Assembly: GCA_003671055.1 (NCBI GenBank)
Contig: QWPV01000001.1
Location: 9,983-72,481, forward strand
Origin: Planctomycetota bacterium
GTDB lineage: Bacteria > Planctomycetota > Phycisphaerae > Phycisphaerales > SM1A02
Reading direction: 5' to 3'
Length of the DNA stretch: 62,499 nucleotides
Numbering within the stretch: position 1 is the stretch's first letter; each line of letters begins with the position of its first letter. The notes beneath the pieces were generated by a model that searched no databases, had not been told where the DNA came from, and worked only from the letters and a program-made list of their open reading frames with translations. Shown one piece after another: positions 34,900 to 44,290 of the stretch. Made by a program: the position numbers and the translations under genes.

Positions 34900-36614
34900 T
34901 GCGCCCACAAGTTTTCTCCAAGGATCCACTGAGCATCACGATCATCGCAAGTTGTGTCATCGGTTGCGCACTCCTCGCGCTCACGCCAACCAACACCCTC
35001 GCCGAGTTCTTCGCCGATCCAGATCGCGTGCAGAATCTCGGACGCATTCCGCCAGCGACACTCGCGGGCGCACTGCATCTTCGCGTCGTTGCAGTTGTTG
35101 GCGCGTGCGTGTGGATCCTCGGCGGCATCGCGCTGCATCGCATGCTGCTGAAGATGCCCGAATCGCAGCGATTGAGTGCGTTCACGCGCCCTGCGTGGCT
35201 GTGCATCCTCGCAGCCATCATGCTCGGCGCACTGCTTCGTATGTTGCATGCACGAGAAAGTCTCTGGTACGACGAGATTTCTGCGCTCGTCTCCTTCATT
35301 CGAAACGGCACAGGCCCGATCCTCGGTAATTGGTTCGTGCCTACAAATCATGTTCCGCAGTCGTTGCTCTCCTGGTGGAGCGTGCAAGCATTCGGCGGCA
35401 TCTCGGAGTGGTCGCTGCGCTTCCCGATGATCGCAGTGGGAACGCTCGGTATCTGGTTTGCTGCGCTGCTCGGACGCGAACTTGCAACGCCGCGCGCGGG
35501 AGTGCTGTGCGCGTTCGCGATGGCGCTCTGCCCCATCGCCGTGCTCGAAGGAGCAGAGGCACGCGGATATGCAATCGTCATCACGATGAGCACCGCGGTG
35601 TGTTGGTGTGCAGCGCGCCTCGCACATACGCCGACGATGCGAAGTGCACTCGCACTCGCGCTCTTCGGCGCACTCGCCACATGGGCGCACCCGATCGCGA
35701 GTTTCTTGCTCATTGGCATCGGCGCGATCGCGCTTGTTCGCTGCTTCAACAGAGACGTACGCGCGCAAAACATCGTGACACTGCTCGCGTGCGTTCTCGC
35801 AGCCGTGACCAGCGCGGTGCTGCTCGCGCCACTCAGCGGAGATTTCCTCGCGACGCGCGCAGACTACGCGCGCACACACGAGGGACAACTCAGCATCGTC
35901 TCTGCGGAAGGTCTCGCGTTCCTGCGCGGCATCGGTGGTGATTGGTTCGACCCCTATTTCCTGCTGACCGCGTTCGTGCTCGTACTCGCGTGCACCGTTG
36001 CTTCGCGCGCGCGACACATGTTGCTCGCTGTCGCGATCGGTGTGCTCCTCGCCATCGCTGCCTCCACTTGCTTGGAAACATGGATCTACGCACGATTCCT
36101 GCTGTTTGTGGTTCCCGCGACCGTCCTGTGCATCGGCGTGGGCGCAGACTCGATCCTCGCACTCACTCGCGGCGCGCGGCGAACGATCGCCCTCGCGCTT
36201 CTCTGTCTGCTCGCACTCGCGTGGATCATGCGACCGCTTGCGCTGCCGCCGAAGCAACCGATTCGTGATGCCGTCGCGCGCGTTGCCGAAAGTGCGAAGC
36301 AATCGAAGCCGACCATCATCGCGATCGGACTTCCCGATGATGCAGTTGGTTACTACGCACTCGCGTCCTCGATTCCTTCACGCGCCTCGGGCGTCTTCGG
36401 CGTAGATTTCGCGCGCATCATCGCGTCGAATCCCGCGCACCATGCGGTGGACGGCGCGACAGATGACGCGACCTACGCAATCGTCTTGTATCCAGATCGC
36501 ATCGACGCCACCGCTCGCGCAACACTCACTGCGCAATTCGAACGCATCGACCGACTGCAAGGTTGGGCGGATTGGGGCGCGGGCGACGTTGAAGTCTGGC
36601 GACAGATTCGCTAA
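34899..36614 (+). CDS. Polytopic GT-C fold glycosyltransferase-like membrane protein
   Basis: 571 aa, about 11-13 membrane helices. The first periplasmic loop after an early helix carries the acidic motif ARESLWYDEISALVSF, typical of the PMT/ArnT-like GT-C glycosyltransferases that use polyprenyl-phosphate sugars, and NWFVPTNHVPQSLLSWWSV follows, also as in that group. A soluble C-terminal domain of about 120 residues ends the protein. It probably transfers a sugar to a lipid or protein in the periplasm. Start ATG overlaps the MFS stop (TGATG) after GGAG at 34881. Confidence 0.8.
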   Translation: MRPQVFSKDPLSITIIASCVIGCALLALTPTNTLAEFFADPDRVQNLGRIPPATLAGALHLRVVAVVGACVWILGGIALHRMLLKMPESQRLSAFTRPAWLCILAAIMLGALLRMLHARESLWYDEISALVSFIRNGTGPILGNWFVPTNHVPQSLLSWWSVQAFGGISEWSLRFPMIAVGTLGIWFAALLGRELATPRAGVLCAFAMALCPIAVLEGAEARGYAIVITMSTAVCWCAARLAHTPTMRSALALALFGALATWAHPIASFLLIGIGAIALVRCFNRDVRAQNIVTLLACVLAAVTSAVLLAPLSGDFLATRADYARTHEGQLSIVSAEGLAFLRGIGGDWFDPYFLLTAFVLVLACTVASRARHMLLAVAIGVLLAIAASTCLETWIYARFLLFVVPATVLCIGVGADSILALTRGARRTIALALLCLLALAWIMRPLALPPKQPIRDAVARVAESAKQSKPTIIAIGLPDDAVGYYALASSIPSRASGVFGVDFARIIASNPAHHAVDGATDDATYAIVLYPDRIDATARATLTAQFERIDRLQGWADWGAGDVEVWRQIR

Positions 36615-36630
36615 TCCCCGTCAATCCCCG

Positions 36631-37971
36631 TCAATCATGGCGCAGCGCTTCGATCGGATCCTTCCGACTCGCAACAAACGCTGGATAAATCCCGAAGATC
36701 AAACCCACGCTCGCAGCCACGAAGAAACTCACCAACACCGACCAGAGTGTGACCTGCGGCTCAAGCGCAAGTTTCCCGTCGAACACACCTTGGAAGAACG
36801 AGAGTTTCGAGCAAAGTTCAGCAAGCGGCGCGAGGCTCACAGACACCGTGATGCCGAGCACGATGCCGAGTACGCCGCCGAGTGTAGAGATTGAGCCTGT
36901 TTCCACGAGAAATTGCAGCACGATGTGCTTACGCGTTGCGCCAAGTGCGCGACGAATGCCGATCTCGCGCGTGCGCTCCGTCACGGACGCAAGCATGATG
37001 TTCATGATGCCGATACCACCGACGAGCAAACTGATCGCGGCGATGATGACGAGCATCACATTCCACACAAGCAGCGCTTTTTTCGCATTTTCAAGCAGTT
37101 CCCAAGGCACGATGACTTGCACATCCGCAAGTCCAGGATGGCCGGTTTCAAGAAGTCGCTTGACGCGCAGCGAAAGCGGCACGACTGATTCTGTCGTCGG
37201 CGCAACGATGAAGATCTCCGAGAGTTCGACCTGTTCGCCGCTGAACGAGCCAGACTGGCGTCGCATGATCGTGTCACCAAACTGCGTCTCGGCAGTCGTG
37301 ATCGGAATGTGAATGTCCTTGTTGAGATCACGCCCCACGAGCGCGCTACCTGCGCCGCCCGCAAGGCCAACTGGCTGCAGCACACCCACCACGCGAAACG
37401 CCTGCGTGTCCACTTTGATGAGTTGACCGATCGGATCTTTGAGCGCGAAGAACTGCTTCGCAACTTCACTCGCAATCACGCACACCGGCGCGCGCGATTC
37501 AATATCTTGCGGCGTGAGGTAGCGCGAATTCGCATCGAGTCGAAGATTGGCGACCTCCATTAACTCGGGCGTTGTGCCGAACACTTGACTCACCATGCGA
37601 GCACCTTCAAAGGTGACCTCGCCGCCGACAGCTTTCAGCGGAACAACATGCGATGCATTCGCGATGGCGTCGGAATTCTCAAGCCGACGCAAGTCTTGTC
37701 GAAGCAACCCGTACGCGACAAACATCGTGCGCGCAGAATTCTGCGAATTCGACTCCGGCGGCTTCGAACTGCGCACGATGATGTTGGTCGCACCGAGTGC
37801 TGCGATGTCTCGCAACGCTGCGCGCTTATTCCCCTCGCCGACGGCGACAACAACAATGACCGCAGCAACGCCAAGAATGATGCCGAGGCTTGTGAGCGTC
37901 GCACGCAACTTGTGAAGCCTGAGATTGTTCAGGCCGAGCTTGACGATTTCGAGGAAGAATCCAGATTGCAT
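36631..37971 (-). CDS. MacB-like ABC transporter permease (FtsX superfamily)
   Basis: 446 aa from MQSGFFLEIVKLGLNNL; an earlier ATG at 38010 adds a non-typical leader. Helix 1 with LHKLRATLTSLGIILGVAAVI, a MacB-type periplasmic core domain (about residues 50-290), and three C-terminal helices with the FtsX motif SVTERTREIGIRRALGAT. MacB permeases are mechanotransmission exporters needing a separate ATPase here; none is adjacent, so the partner is elsewhere. It ends convergently 17 bp from the glycosyltransferase gene. Confidence 0.9.
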   Translation of the reverse strand: MQSGFFLEIVKLGLNNLRLHKLRATLTSLGIILGVAAVIVVVAVGEGNKRAALRDIAALGATNIIVRSSKPPESNSQNSARTMFVAYGLLRQDLRRLENSDAIANASHVVPLKAVGGEVTFEGARMVSQVFGTTPELMEVANLRLDANSRYLTPQDIESRAPVCVIASEVAKQFFALKDPIGQLIKVDTQAFRVVGVLQPVGLAGGAGSALVGRDLNKDIHIPITTAETQFGDTIMRRQSGSFSGEQVELSEIFIVAPTTESVVPLSLRVKRLLETGHPGLADVQVIVPWELLENAKKALLVWNVMLVIIAAISLLVGGIGIMNIMLASVTERTREIGIRRALGATRKHIVLQFLVETGSISTLGGVLGIVLGITVSVSLAPLAELCSKLSFFQGVFDGKLALEPQVTLWSVLVSFFVAASVGLIFGIYPAFVASRKDPIEALRHD

Positions 37972-38032
37972 GCGCGATACCAACATTGCGCAGCGCAAAG
38001 CGCACTGCAATCACGATGGTAACCTTCCCGCG

Positions 38033-38338
38033 ATGGAACCCACGGTGCGCATCGCAAGAGAACGCGAACAGTCAGACGGCTGGTCCTTCGACGCTGGAAT
38101 CATCACTGCCGATGGGCAGACGCACCATGAGTTGTTCCTCAACTTCGCAGACTACAACTACTTCTGCCCCGACGGCACGCTCCCACCCTCACGAGTCGCT
38201 GAAGCCGTCCTCGCATTCTTCGCGCGCCATGCAGAACTCATGACGCTCCAAGAGCGCCTCGACGCCTCCATCCCCCGCCGCCGCATGCTGCACGCCGACC
38301 GCGAGATCCGAGAAATCCTCGGTGAACTCGCAGGTTAA
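38033..38338 (+). CDS. Conserved hypothetical small protein
   Basis: 101 aa. Starts at MEPTVRIAREREQ, 61 bp from the divergent MacB-like gene. It contains DGWSFDAGIITADGQTHHELFLNFADYNYFCPDG and a helical C-terminus (VAEAVLAFFARHAELMTL, RRRMLHADREIREIL). Soluble and cytoplasmic by composition. The fold and function are not recognised. Coding character is good, with no competing frame. Confidence 0.65.
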   Translation: MEPTVRIAREREQSDGWSFDAGIITADGQTHHELFLNFADYNYFCPDGTLPPSRVAEAVLAFFARHAELMTLQERLDASIPRRRMLHADREIREILGELAG

Positions 38339-38410
38339 AAGCCACCCCCCGATCTACGGGCCGATACGTACACAAAACCGTACACCTCTGCGCGTAGGGT
38401 CGACCGGACG

Positions 38411-39976
38411 CTAGACAGGCATTAACGACTCAAGCACGCGCTCGCGAAACAGAAGAGGGAGTTCGACGAAGAAATGTGCGCCGCGTCCGGGCGCGGATTT
38501 CAACCCCACGCTGCCGCCTAATCGGTCGGCGAGTTCTTTGCAGATCGCAAGTCCGAGACCAGTTCCGGAGTGTTCGCGGGTGTGGCTTGCGTCGACTTGG
38601 CGGAACTTTTCGAAGACGGTGTCTTGCATGTCTTCGGGGATGCCGGGGCCTTGATCGATGACCCAGATTCTGACGCCGACTGAACGCTCTTGCCGCACCA
38701 TGCGTTCGGCGTGGACGCGCACGCGTGTGTCGACTGGTGAAAACTTGATCGCGTTACTGAGGAAGTTGTAGAGGATTTGCTGCAGTTTTCCGGGATCTGT
38801 TTCGATCGAGGGAAGCCCATCTTCCACTGAAGTTTCAATCGCGATGCGCTTGCCGCTCGCTTGCGGCCGCATGATTGCTTGGAGTCCTTCGAGCAAATCC
38901 GCGACATCCGTTGGTCCGATCGAGAGATCGATGCGCCCTGCTTCGAGCTTCGCCATCTGCAGCAACTCATTGATCATCTCAAGCAAACTCCGTCCGCTCG
39001 TGAGAATGTTGCCGATGTAACGAAGCCGCTTTGGATCTGCGGTCGTATCGTTGCGCGCGAGTTCTTCGAGCAGTTCTGCGAAGCCGACGATGGAATTGAG
39101 CGGCGTGCGCAACTCATGCGAGACGTTCGCAAGGAACTCGCTCTTCAAACGGATGGACTCAAAGAGCCCGACGTTTGCTTCCGCGAGTTCACCGAGTTTG
39201 AGATCAAGCCCTTCGTTCACTGCGCGAAGTTGTCGCTGTCCATCTTCGAGCCGCGCGAGCATGCCGTCGAATGCTTTCGACAAACGCTCGAAGTCGTCGC
39301 CGGTCTGCAAGTTGCTGCGCAGCGCGATGTTTCCCTGCTCGACTTTCTCAGCAACGCTCGTCAACGCACGCACGGGACGGAAGATCAATCGCTTGAGAAT
39401 GACGGTAAACACGAGGATTGCGAGCACGCCTGCGAACACGCCGCCGACGAGAATCGCCACGCGGTTCTGGAGAATCTGCGCCTCAGCAAACTCGCTGGTG
39501 CGATCGATGAGCAGCACTGCGACGAGATCATCTGGTCGACTCAGCGCAGCAAGTCGCGGCGACCAATCGATGAAACGAGCGTCCGTGATGCGTGGCGCAT
39601 CTACCGCACGGATCGCGCGCGCGTAGCGATAAAAGATGCCGTCGCGCGCGGGTTCATTCGCGAAGAGTTCGCCAATCTGTGGCTCCGCTTCGAAGCGCAC
39701 CACTGCATTGCGCACGAAGACATCCTGTTCATCTTCGAACACCACCGCATCGACGCGAATGAAGCGAATCGGAATCGCGCTGCCTTCACTTCGCCCAATC
39801 GAAATCCCATCATCGAACCATGTGTCCGCGAGTTGGCGCGACACTTCGAGTTGGTTTTCGCGCACCATCGTTGCTGTGCGAATCCACGGCACCGACAACG
39901 CTCCAGCGATGATCGTGAAGACTGCGGCTCCGAAGAGCATCTGGCATTTCGTCGCGAGTGAGATCCCTTGCGCCAT
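38411..39976 (-). CDS. Membrane sensor histidine kinase with HAMP domain
   Basis: 521 aa. Helix 1 (MLFGAAVFTIIAGALSV), an extracytoplasmic sensor domain (about residues 35-170), helix 2 (VAILVGGVFAGVLAILVFTVIL), a HAMP segment, then the kinase: H-box FLANVSHELRTPLNSIVGF, N-box NFLSNAIKFSP, G1 VIDQGPGIPEDMQDTVFEKF and G2 GTGLGLAICKELADRLGG. All catalytic boxes are intact. No response regulator gene is adjacent, so it is an orphan kinase in this window. The signal is unknown. Confidence 0.93.
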   Translation of the reverse strand: MAQGISLATKCQMLFGAAVFTIIAGALSVPWIRTATMVRENQLEVSRQLADTWFDDGISIGRSEGSAIPIRFIRVDAVVFEDEQDVFVRNAVVRFEAEPQIGELFANEPARDGIFYRYARAIRAVDAPRITDARFIDWSPRLAALSRPDDLVAVLLIDRTSEFAEAQILQNRVAILVGGVFAGVLAILVFTVILKRLIFRPVRALTSVAEKVEQGNIALRSNLQTGDDFERLSKAFDGMLARLEDGQRQLRAVNEGLDLKLGELAEANVGLFESIRLKSEFLANVSHELRTPLNSIVGFAELLEELARNDTTADPKRLRYIGNILTSGRSLLEMINELLQMAKLEAGRIDLSIGPTDVADLLEGLQAIMRPQASGKRIAIETSVEDGLPSIETDPGKLQQILYNFLSNAIKFSPVDTRVRVHAERMVRQERSVGVRIWVIDQGPGIPEDMQDTVFEKFRQVDASHTREHSGTGLGLAICKELADRLGGSVGLKSAPGRGAHFFVELPLLFRERVLESLMPV

Positions 39977-40031
39977 GCGCCCGCCATTGTAGGAGACGCC
40001 GCGAAACGTGAATGCTCGTTACGCTAGGAGC

Positions 40032-40379
40032 ATGTTTCGAACTGGTACTGATACGAACGACGTGAAGATGGAAGATGTCCTCTGCGACTTCTGCCTCGCA
40101 CCCTGGATTGACACCTTGCCCTTCATGGAAGGCCATCAAGGAAGTCACATCTGTGGACCGTGTGTGACGCTTGCATGGCGAGCGACGGTGATCTTCGCGA
40201 GTGAACCTCCCTACACCGACATCCCCGCCTGCTCCTGCACGATGTGTCTTGAGCAACGCATCGAGCCCGCGTTTGATAGCTCTAAACGTGAAGCGCACAT
40301 CTGTCGGCGCTGCGTGAAGATGGCCGCTGTCATGCTCGAACGTGACGTTGACAACGCGTGGCAACGGCCGGAGCGATAA
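40032..40379 (+). CDS. Protein with two ClpX-type C4 zinc fingers
   Basis: 115 aa. Two related zinc-binding modules in tandem: CDFCLAPW...HICGPC and CTMCLEQR...HICRRC, each CxxC-x(n)-CxxC like the ClpX zinc-binding domain. There is no AAA+ domain, so it is not ClpX; it could be a protein-protein adaptor. Start uncertain: ATG 40032 or 40068. It is divergent from the sensor kinase (55 bp) and convergent with trmB (15 bp). Confidence 0.65.
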   Translation: MFRTGTDTNDVKMEDVLCDFCLAPWIDTLPFMEGHQGSHICGPCVTLAWRATVIFASEPPYTDIPACSCTMCLEQRIEPAFDSSKREAHICRRCVKMAAVMLERDVDNAWQRPER

Positions 40380-40394
40380 GCGCACGGCTTCGTG

Positions 40395-41054
40395 CTACGA
40401 GGACTTGCGCACCAACGTCATCGCATGAAACGGACGACCCTCGCGGCGGAACTTTCGTTCGAAGTTCGTCCCCACAAGTTCGCCCTCGCCCGCACTCGCC
40501 GGCGGCGTGAAATCTCGACGCGTGAAAAGATGCGCCGCGCGATCGACATGTTCAACATCCCATGCCCAGAGTGCATCGTGATCGGTGACGATGCGTAGTT
40601 CGCCCTCGGGCGCGAGGACACGATGAAAGTCTGCGAGCGTTTGATCTTGCACGACGCGGCGCTTGTGATGACGCGTCTTTGGCCACGGATCGCTGAAGTA
40701 GAGATGCACCACTTGCGCAGCGCCGTCTTCCACCCAGTGACGAAGAAACTGCGTTGCATCACCTCGGAGGATGCGCACATTCTTCAACCCGCTGCGCCGC
40801 ACGCGATCGGCTGCGTACTTCCAGAACTCGCCGGTCCATTCGATGCCGAGGAAATTTGTTTCGGGCTGCAAACTCGCTTGTTGCAGGAGGAATGTGCCCT
40901 TGCCCGAACCGATCTCGATCTCCACACGCGGCGTTGGCGTGGCGAAGAATACATTGGGATGCAATCGCCCTTCGTCTGAACGAGGGAGCGTGGAGATATC
41001 GAAGCCAGCTTCGCCAGCGTCGAGGGAACGACCTTTACCGAGACCAAACGACAT
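40395..41054 (-). CDS. trmB: tRNA (guanine-N7-)-methyltransferase
   Basis: 219 aa. Makes m7G46 in tRNA. Shows VEIEIGSGKGTFLLQQA (SAM motif), FLGIEWTGEFWKYAADR, then the family signature VHLYFSDPWPKTRHHKRR with the catalytic Asp, and the C-terminal GTNFERKFRREGRPFHAM. Length is normal for TrmB. It lies 21 bp downstream of the hydrolase gene on the same strand. Confidence 0.95.
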   Translation of the reverse strand: MSFGLGKGRSLDAGEAGFDISTLPRSDEGRLHPNVFFATPTPRVEIEIGSGKGTFLLQQASLQPETNFLGIEWTGEFWKYAADRVRRSGLKNVRILRGDATQFLRHWVEDGAAQVVHLYFSDPWPKTRHHKRRVVQDQTLADFHRVLAPEGELRIVTDHDALWAWDVEHVDRAAHLFTRRDFTPPASAGEGELVGTNFERKFRREGRPFHAMTLVRKSS

Positions 41055-41075
41055 CGCGAGAATCCACTTCGTGTT

Positions 41076-43064
41076 TCAGGGAGCCTTTGGTTTCACTTCG
41101 AGAGGTATTGCTTGAAGTTGACCGGTTGGGGCTGACTTCGCCGATTCGCTCACTGCTGCATCACCTTCGGCTGGAAGTGGTGGTGGCGTTCGTGCTGCGC
41201 GTGGCTTCAACTCGATGCAAGTCTTCACGACCCACGCGACCATGTCATTGAGTGCGGTGGCATCAAACGTCGTTTCGATTTCAGCGTACTCACTCACCGA
41301 TCCCGTCTTGCACGGTTGAAAGAGATGATTGAGCCCGTTGTACAAGCGGACTTGCGCGCGCAACCCCGCGTCGCCCGTTGCTCTCGAGATCAATGCGAGG
41401 TTTGCACGACCGTCGACCTGCAGATCCTTGTCGCCCGCAATCGCGTACACCGGAACACGGCATCGCTGAATCGCGCGAATCGGATCGTAGGTGATGAATG
41501 TTGTCATCCACTTGTCTTGCATCCCCGCAATCGCAGCGTTGAGCGTGGATTGAAGCGATGCCTCGTCCATGACAGTGCCAGTAGCGTCAACTTGCGTACG
41601 AATGAGCGTCTCCATCGCCGCGCGAAGTTCTGCCGCGGGTTGCTTGTCGATGACCGCATTCATCACCGCTGTGTGCGCGACCAACACTGCTGCAATCGCT
41701 TCTTCGCTCACGCCTTCTGCACGCATGAGTTCACCGGTCTGCCACACGAGAACTTCCGCGCCCCGTTGAGCAGGTGCTGCAAGAAGCACGAGGAAAGAAA
41801 CTGCGGCACTTTCCGGATCACTCGCGCCGAGTCCTTCGTTCTGCCACATCGATACGAGCGGCGCGATCATCCCGCCTTCGCTGTGACCTGCGATACCGAT
41901 GCGATCTGCATCGATCTCTGCGACCTTCTTCAGAAACTCGCTCGCGGCGTCTGCATCAGTCGCGAAATCAAGCGTGGTTGACCCTGCGAACGAGCCCTTC
42001 GATCGACCCGTTCCACGATCGTCGTAGCGCAACACCGCAACGCCTTTGCGCGCGAGTGCGTCGGCAATCACTGCAAATGGCCGGTGGCCGAGCACTTCCT
42101 CGTCGCGATTCTGTGCGCCCGAACCACTCACGAGCACGAGTGCGGGAAACTTTCCGTTGCGAGCAAGTGTTGCATCACTCGGAATCGTCAGCGTTCCTGC
42201 GAGTGTGTGACCGAACGGATGCGGAATCGAAACTTCACGCTCGGTGTACGGAAACGGCGGCTGCGGATCTTGCAGACGACCTCTGCCAAGAATTCGGTAT
42301 GCGGGATCAAACGTGAGACTGACCGGTGCGCTGAACGTGCCCTGCGTCATCGTGCCCACAAGTGAGTTGTCCGCAGTGCGCTCCACGTCGTAGATCGCCT
42401 TCGCGCCACTCGCAAGCGTCAAGCGATAGCCCTTCGGTGTTTCCTCCACGCTGACGGGAATACCGCGCGCGCCTTGCGATGGAATATCCATTGCGCCCAC
42501 GAGTCCAAGATCGCTCTTGCCAATGGCGATTGCAAACACCATGCGTTGCGCGCCGACGGCGAGGTCGCCCTTCCACGCTTCGTAGGTTGGAAGATCGCGC
42601 AAGTCATATGTGCGCTTCACGCTCCACGGTTGCGTGCCGCCTTCCACCTTTCCACTTGGTCCGATGAATCCCCATGTGCCGACGATCGACGCGCCAGTTG
42701 CATCGAGTGCGCCATCGAATCGAATCGACGCGCCTTGCATGTCGACGCTGAATGCAACCGTTGCACCGATCACCTGCACATCACGAGCGGGCGCATCGAG
42801 CGCGAGAAGTTGCGGTGCCATGACCCGCACACCCATCTTCTTGTCTGCGCCGCGCGAGATGCGGATGGCGGTGAACAACTCTTGACCGGGTGCGTTTGTC
42901 ACGGTGCCTGCGCCGATCCAGGCACCTTCGAGCGATGGTGTTGGCACAGCGACAACGGGCGGAGCAACTGGCTCTTGCGCGAACGCCTGCATCGGCAGTG
43001 ATGCGAGAGGCGCGAAGAGGACGCAAGCCAGCAAGAGCTTCACGCGATGAACTCGATAGAGCAT
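41076..43064 (-). CDS. Secreted alpha/beta hydrolase with N-terminal beta-rich domains
   Basis: 662 aa. Signal peptide (LLLACVLFAPLASLPMQAFA), two repeated beta-rich segments of about 120 residues each (LEGAWIGAGTVTNAPGQ and TYEAWKGDLAVGAQRMVFAI), then an alpha/beta hydrolase domain: VLVSGSGAQNRDEEVLGH, VLRYDDRGTGRSKG, nucleophile elbow GIAGHSEGGMIAP (Ser), acid in VYAIAGDKDLQVD and His in LYNGLNHLFQP. Similar to dienelactone-hydrolase-like esterases and peptidases. It probably acts on an ester or peptide in the periplasm; substrate unknown. Confidence 0.88.
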   Translation of the reverse strand: MLYRVHRVKLLLACVLFAPLASLPMQAFAQEPVAPPVVAVPTPSLEGAWIGAGTVTNAPGQELFTAIRISRGADKKMGVRVMAPQLLALDAPARDVQVIGATVAFSVDMQGASIRFDGALDATGASIVGTWGFIGPSGKVEGGTQPWSVKRTYDLRDLPTYEAWKGDLAVGAQRMVFAIAIGKSDLGLVGAMDIPSQGARGIPVSVEETPKGYRLTLASGAKAIYDVERTADNSLVGTMTQGTFSAPVSLTFDPAYRILGRGRLQDPQPPFPYTEREVSIPHPFGHTLAGTLTIPSDATLARNGKFPALVLVSGSGAQNRDEEVLGHRPFAVIADALARKGVAVLRYDDRGTGRSKGSFAGSTTLDFATDADAASEFLKKVAEIDADRIGIAGHSEGGMIAPLVSMWQNEGLGASDPESAAVSFLVLLAAPAQRGAEVLVWQTGELMRAEGVSEEAIAAVLVAHTAVMNAVIDKQPAAELRAAMETLIRTQVDATGTVMDEASLQSTLNAAIAGMQDKWMTTFITYDPIRAIQRCRVPVYAIAGDKDLQVDGRANLALISRATGDAGLRAQVRLYNGLNHLFQPCKTGSVSEYAEIETTFDATALNDMVAWVVKTCIELKPRAARTPPPLPAEGDAAVSESAKSAPTGQLQAIPLEVKPKAP

Positions 43065-43086
43065 GCGAGAAGTCTAGCGAAGCGCA

Positions 43087-43581
43087 TCAGTCTGCTGCAA
43101 ACTCGTCGATGAACTCGTTTGGAGTCTCCGTTGTAGGCGCGTCGACGTTGACGACGGCCTTCTTCGCGCGAAGTGCTGCGCGAGCGGCGCGGGAGTCGAC
43201 GCTGTCGCCTCTCGTCCAGTCCACCTTGAGACTGTCGGCGTACAGCAACTCGAGGTCGTAATAGAGGCGCTGCTCTGGCTCGAATAAGTGCACAACAGTT
43301 TCGACGAAGTCAACGACGACCCACGTCGTGCCTTGATCGGCGGAGTTGCGATACGGCGCATTGTCCTGCGCCTTGCCCATGTCTTCGCACTCCTGTGCAG
43401 TCGATCGCATCTGTCGCTGGCTCGTTCCCGAACCAATGATGATGTAATCCGTTTCAGGACGACGACCGCGCACATCAAGGAGCACAACATCGGTGCACTT
43501 CGAATCTGCGAGGGTGCGAGCGAGTTGGATCGCGAACTCAAGAATTTGTGCTGGTTCAGATGAGGATCGTGCGCGCGCCAT
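43087..43581 (-). CDS. rsfS: Ribosome silencing factor RsfS (Iojap family)
   Basis: 164 aa. The core LARTLADSKCTDVVLLDVRG...TDYIIIGSGTSQRQMRSTA...WVVVDFVETVVHLFEPEQRLYYDLELLY matches RsfS, which binds uL14 and prevents subunit joining when nutrients are limited. The acidic C-terminal extension of about 45 residues is longer than in E. coli. Start at MARARSSSEP, with an alternative Met four codons upstream. It lies downstream of rpsU, separated from it by a terminator. Confidence 0.93.
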   Translation of the reverse strand: MARARSSSEPAQILEFAIQLARTLADSKCTDVVLLDVRGRRPETDYIIIGSGTSQRQMRSTAQECEDMGKAQDNAPYRNSADQGTTWVVVDFVETVVHLFEPEQRLYYDLELLYADSLKVDWTRGDSVDSRAARAALRAKKAVVNVDAPTTETPNEFIDEFAAD

Positions 43582-43638
43582 TGCAATCTCCAAGGTTCAC
43601 GCAGCGTGTGCTGCACGAATCAAACGCCTCTGGAAGTC

Positions 43639-43683
43639 TGAGGAAGAAAACGCGCGCCGCTCCATGTTCGGAAGCGGCGCGCG
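43639..43683 (-). terminator. Rho-independent terminator of rpsU
   Basis: On the minus strand a GC-rich stem (43651-43661 with 43673-43683, 11 bp) is followed by TTTTCTTCCT. It lies between rpsU and rsfS, so the two are separate transcripts unless there is readthrough. Confidence 0.85.
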
Positions 43684-43749
43684 AGAAAATCGTAGGTACA
43701 CCAACCATTGCCAATCTCTACAGATCGCCAACCCATTTGGGATGCGCGA

Positions 43750-44070
43750 TTAGCGAGATGACGAACGGCCGCCGCCACCACCACCGCCGCTACCACCGCC
43801 AGGACCACGACGACCGCCGCGTGCGCCTGCCCGTGGACCGCTCGATGGAACTGCTGCCACGCCGCTGCGCAATGCACGGAGTTCGGCGCCTGGATTGACC
43901 GGCCTTGGCACGAATCGACGAGCCTCGCGACGGTTGCGTTCCGAGGGCTTCTCGTAATGCGCGCGACGCTTGAGTTCCTTCGTCAAACCTTCCTTCTCGC
44001 AGAGCTTCTTGAATCGACGGAGCATTTGCTCAACGGACTCACCACCACGAGACTTCACACGAATAGCCAT
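43750..44070 (-). CDS. rpsU: 30S ribosomal protein S21 with Gly-rich extension
   Basis: 106 aa, longer than the usual 60-70. Residues 1-55 are a normal bS21 core (MAIRVKSRGGESVEQMLRRF, KKLCEKEGLTKELKRRAHYEKPSERNRREARR). The extra tail is Arg/Pro then Gly-rich (GARGGRRGPGGGSGGGGGGG) and resembles an RGG-type RNA-binding tail. Part of the small subunit near the anti-Shine-Dalgarno region. Confidence 0.95.
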   Translation of the reverse strand: MAIRVKSRGGESVEQMLRRFKKLCEKEGLTKELKRRAHYEKPSERNRREARRFVPRPVNPGAELRALRSGVAAVPSSGPRAGARGGRRGPGGGSGGGGGGGRSSSR

Positions 44071-44290
44071 GAGAAAAATCCTTCAAAGACACGAACAACA
44101 GCGAACACATTCGCAGTTTCAAACACCTCGGTCCGAGCCCTACAGTGGGTGCGGAATGCCGAGCCGCCTATATGACTCGCAACCGCCTGCAGAGTCAAGC
44201 GATGGGGCATGCAAATCTGCCTCGTCACGACGAAGTTGGCTGTCCCGATAACATCTCTGCAACCCCTCACTTTCGGGAAGATCCTCTCTC
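44071..44290. other. Intergenic region between divergent rpsU and NYN nuclease genes
   Basis: 220 bp, presumably holding both promoters. No hairpin, RNA gene or small ORF with a ribosome binding site was identified. Confidence 0.4.

Noticed and set aside
34614-36302. 562-codon minus-strand frame opposite the glycosyltransferase.
   Set aside because: Composition extremely rich in Glu, Arg, His and Cys, antisense to a clear membrane protein; not coding.
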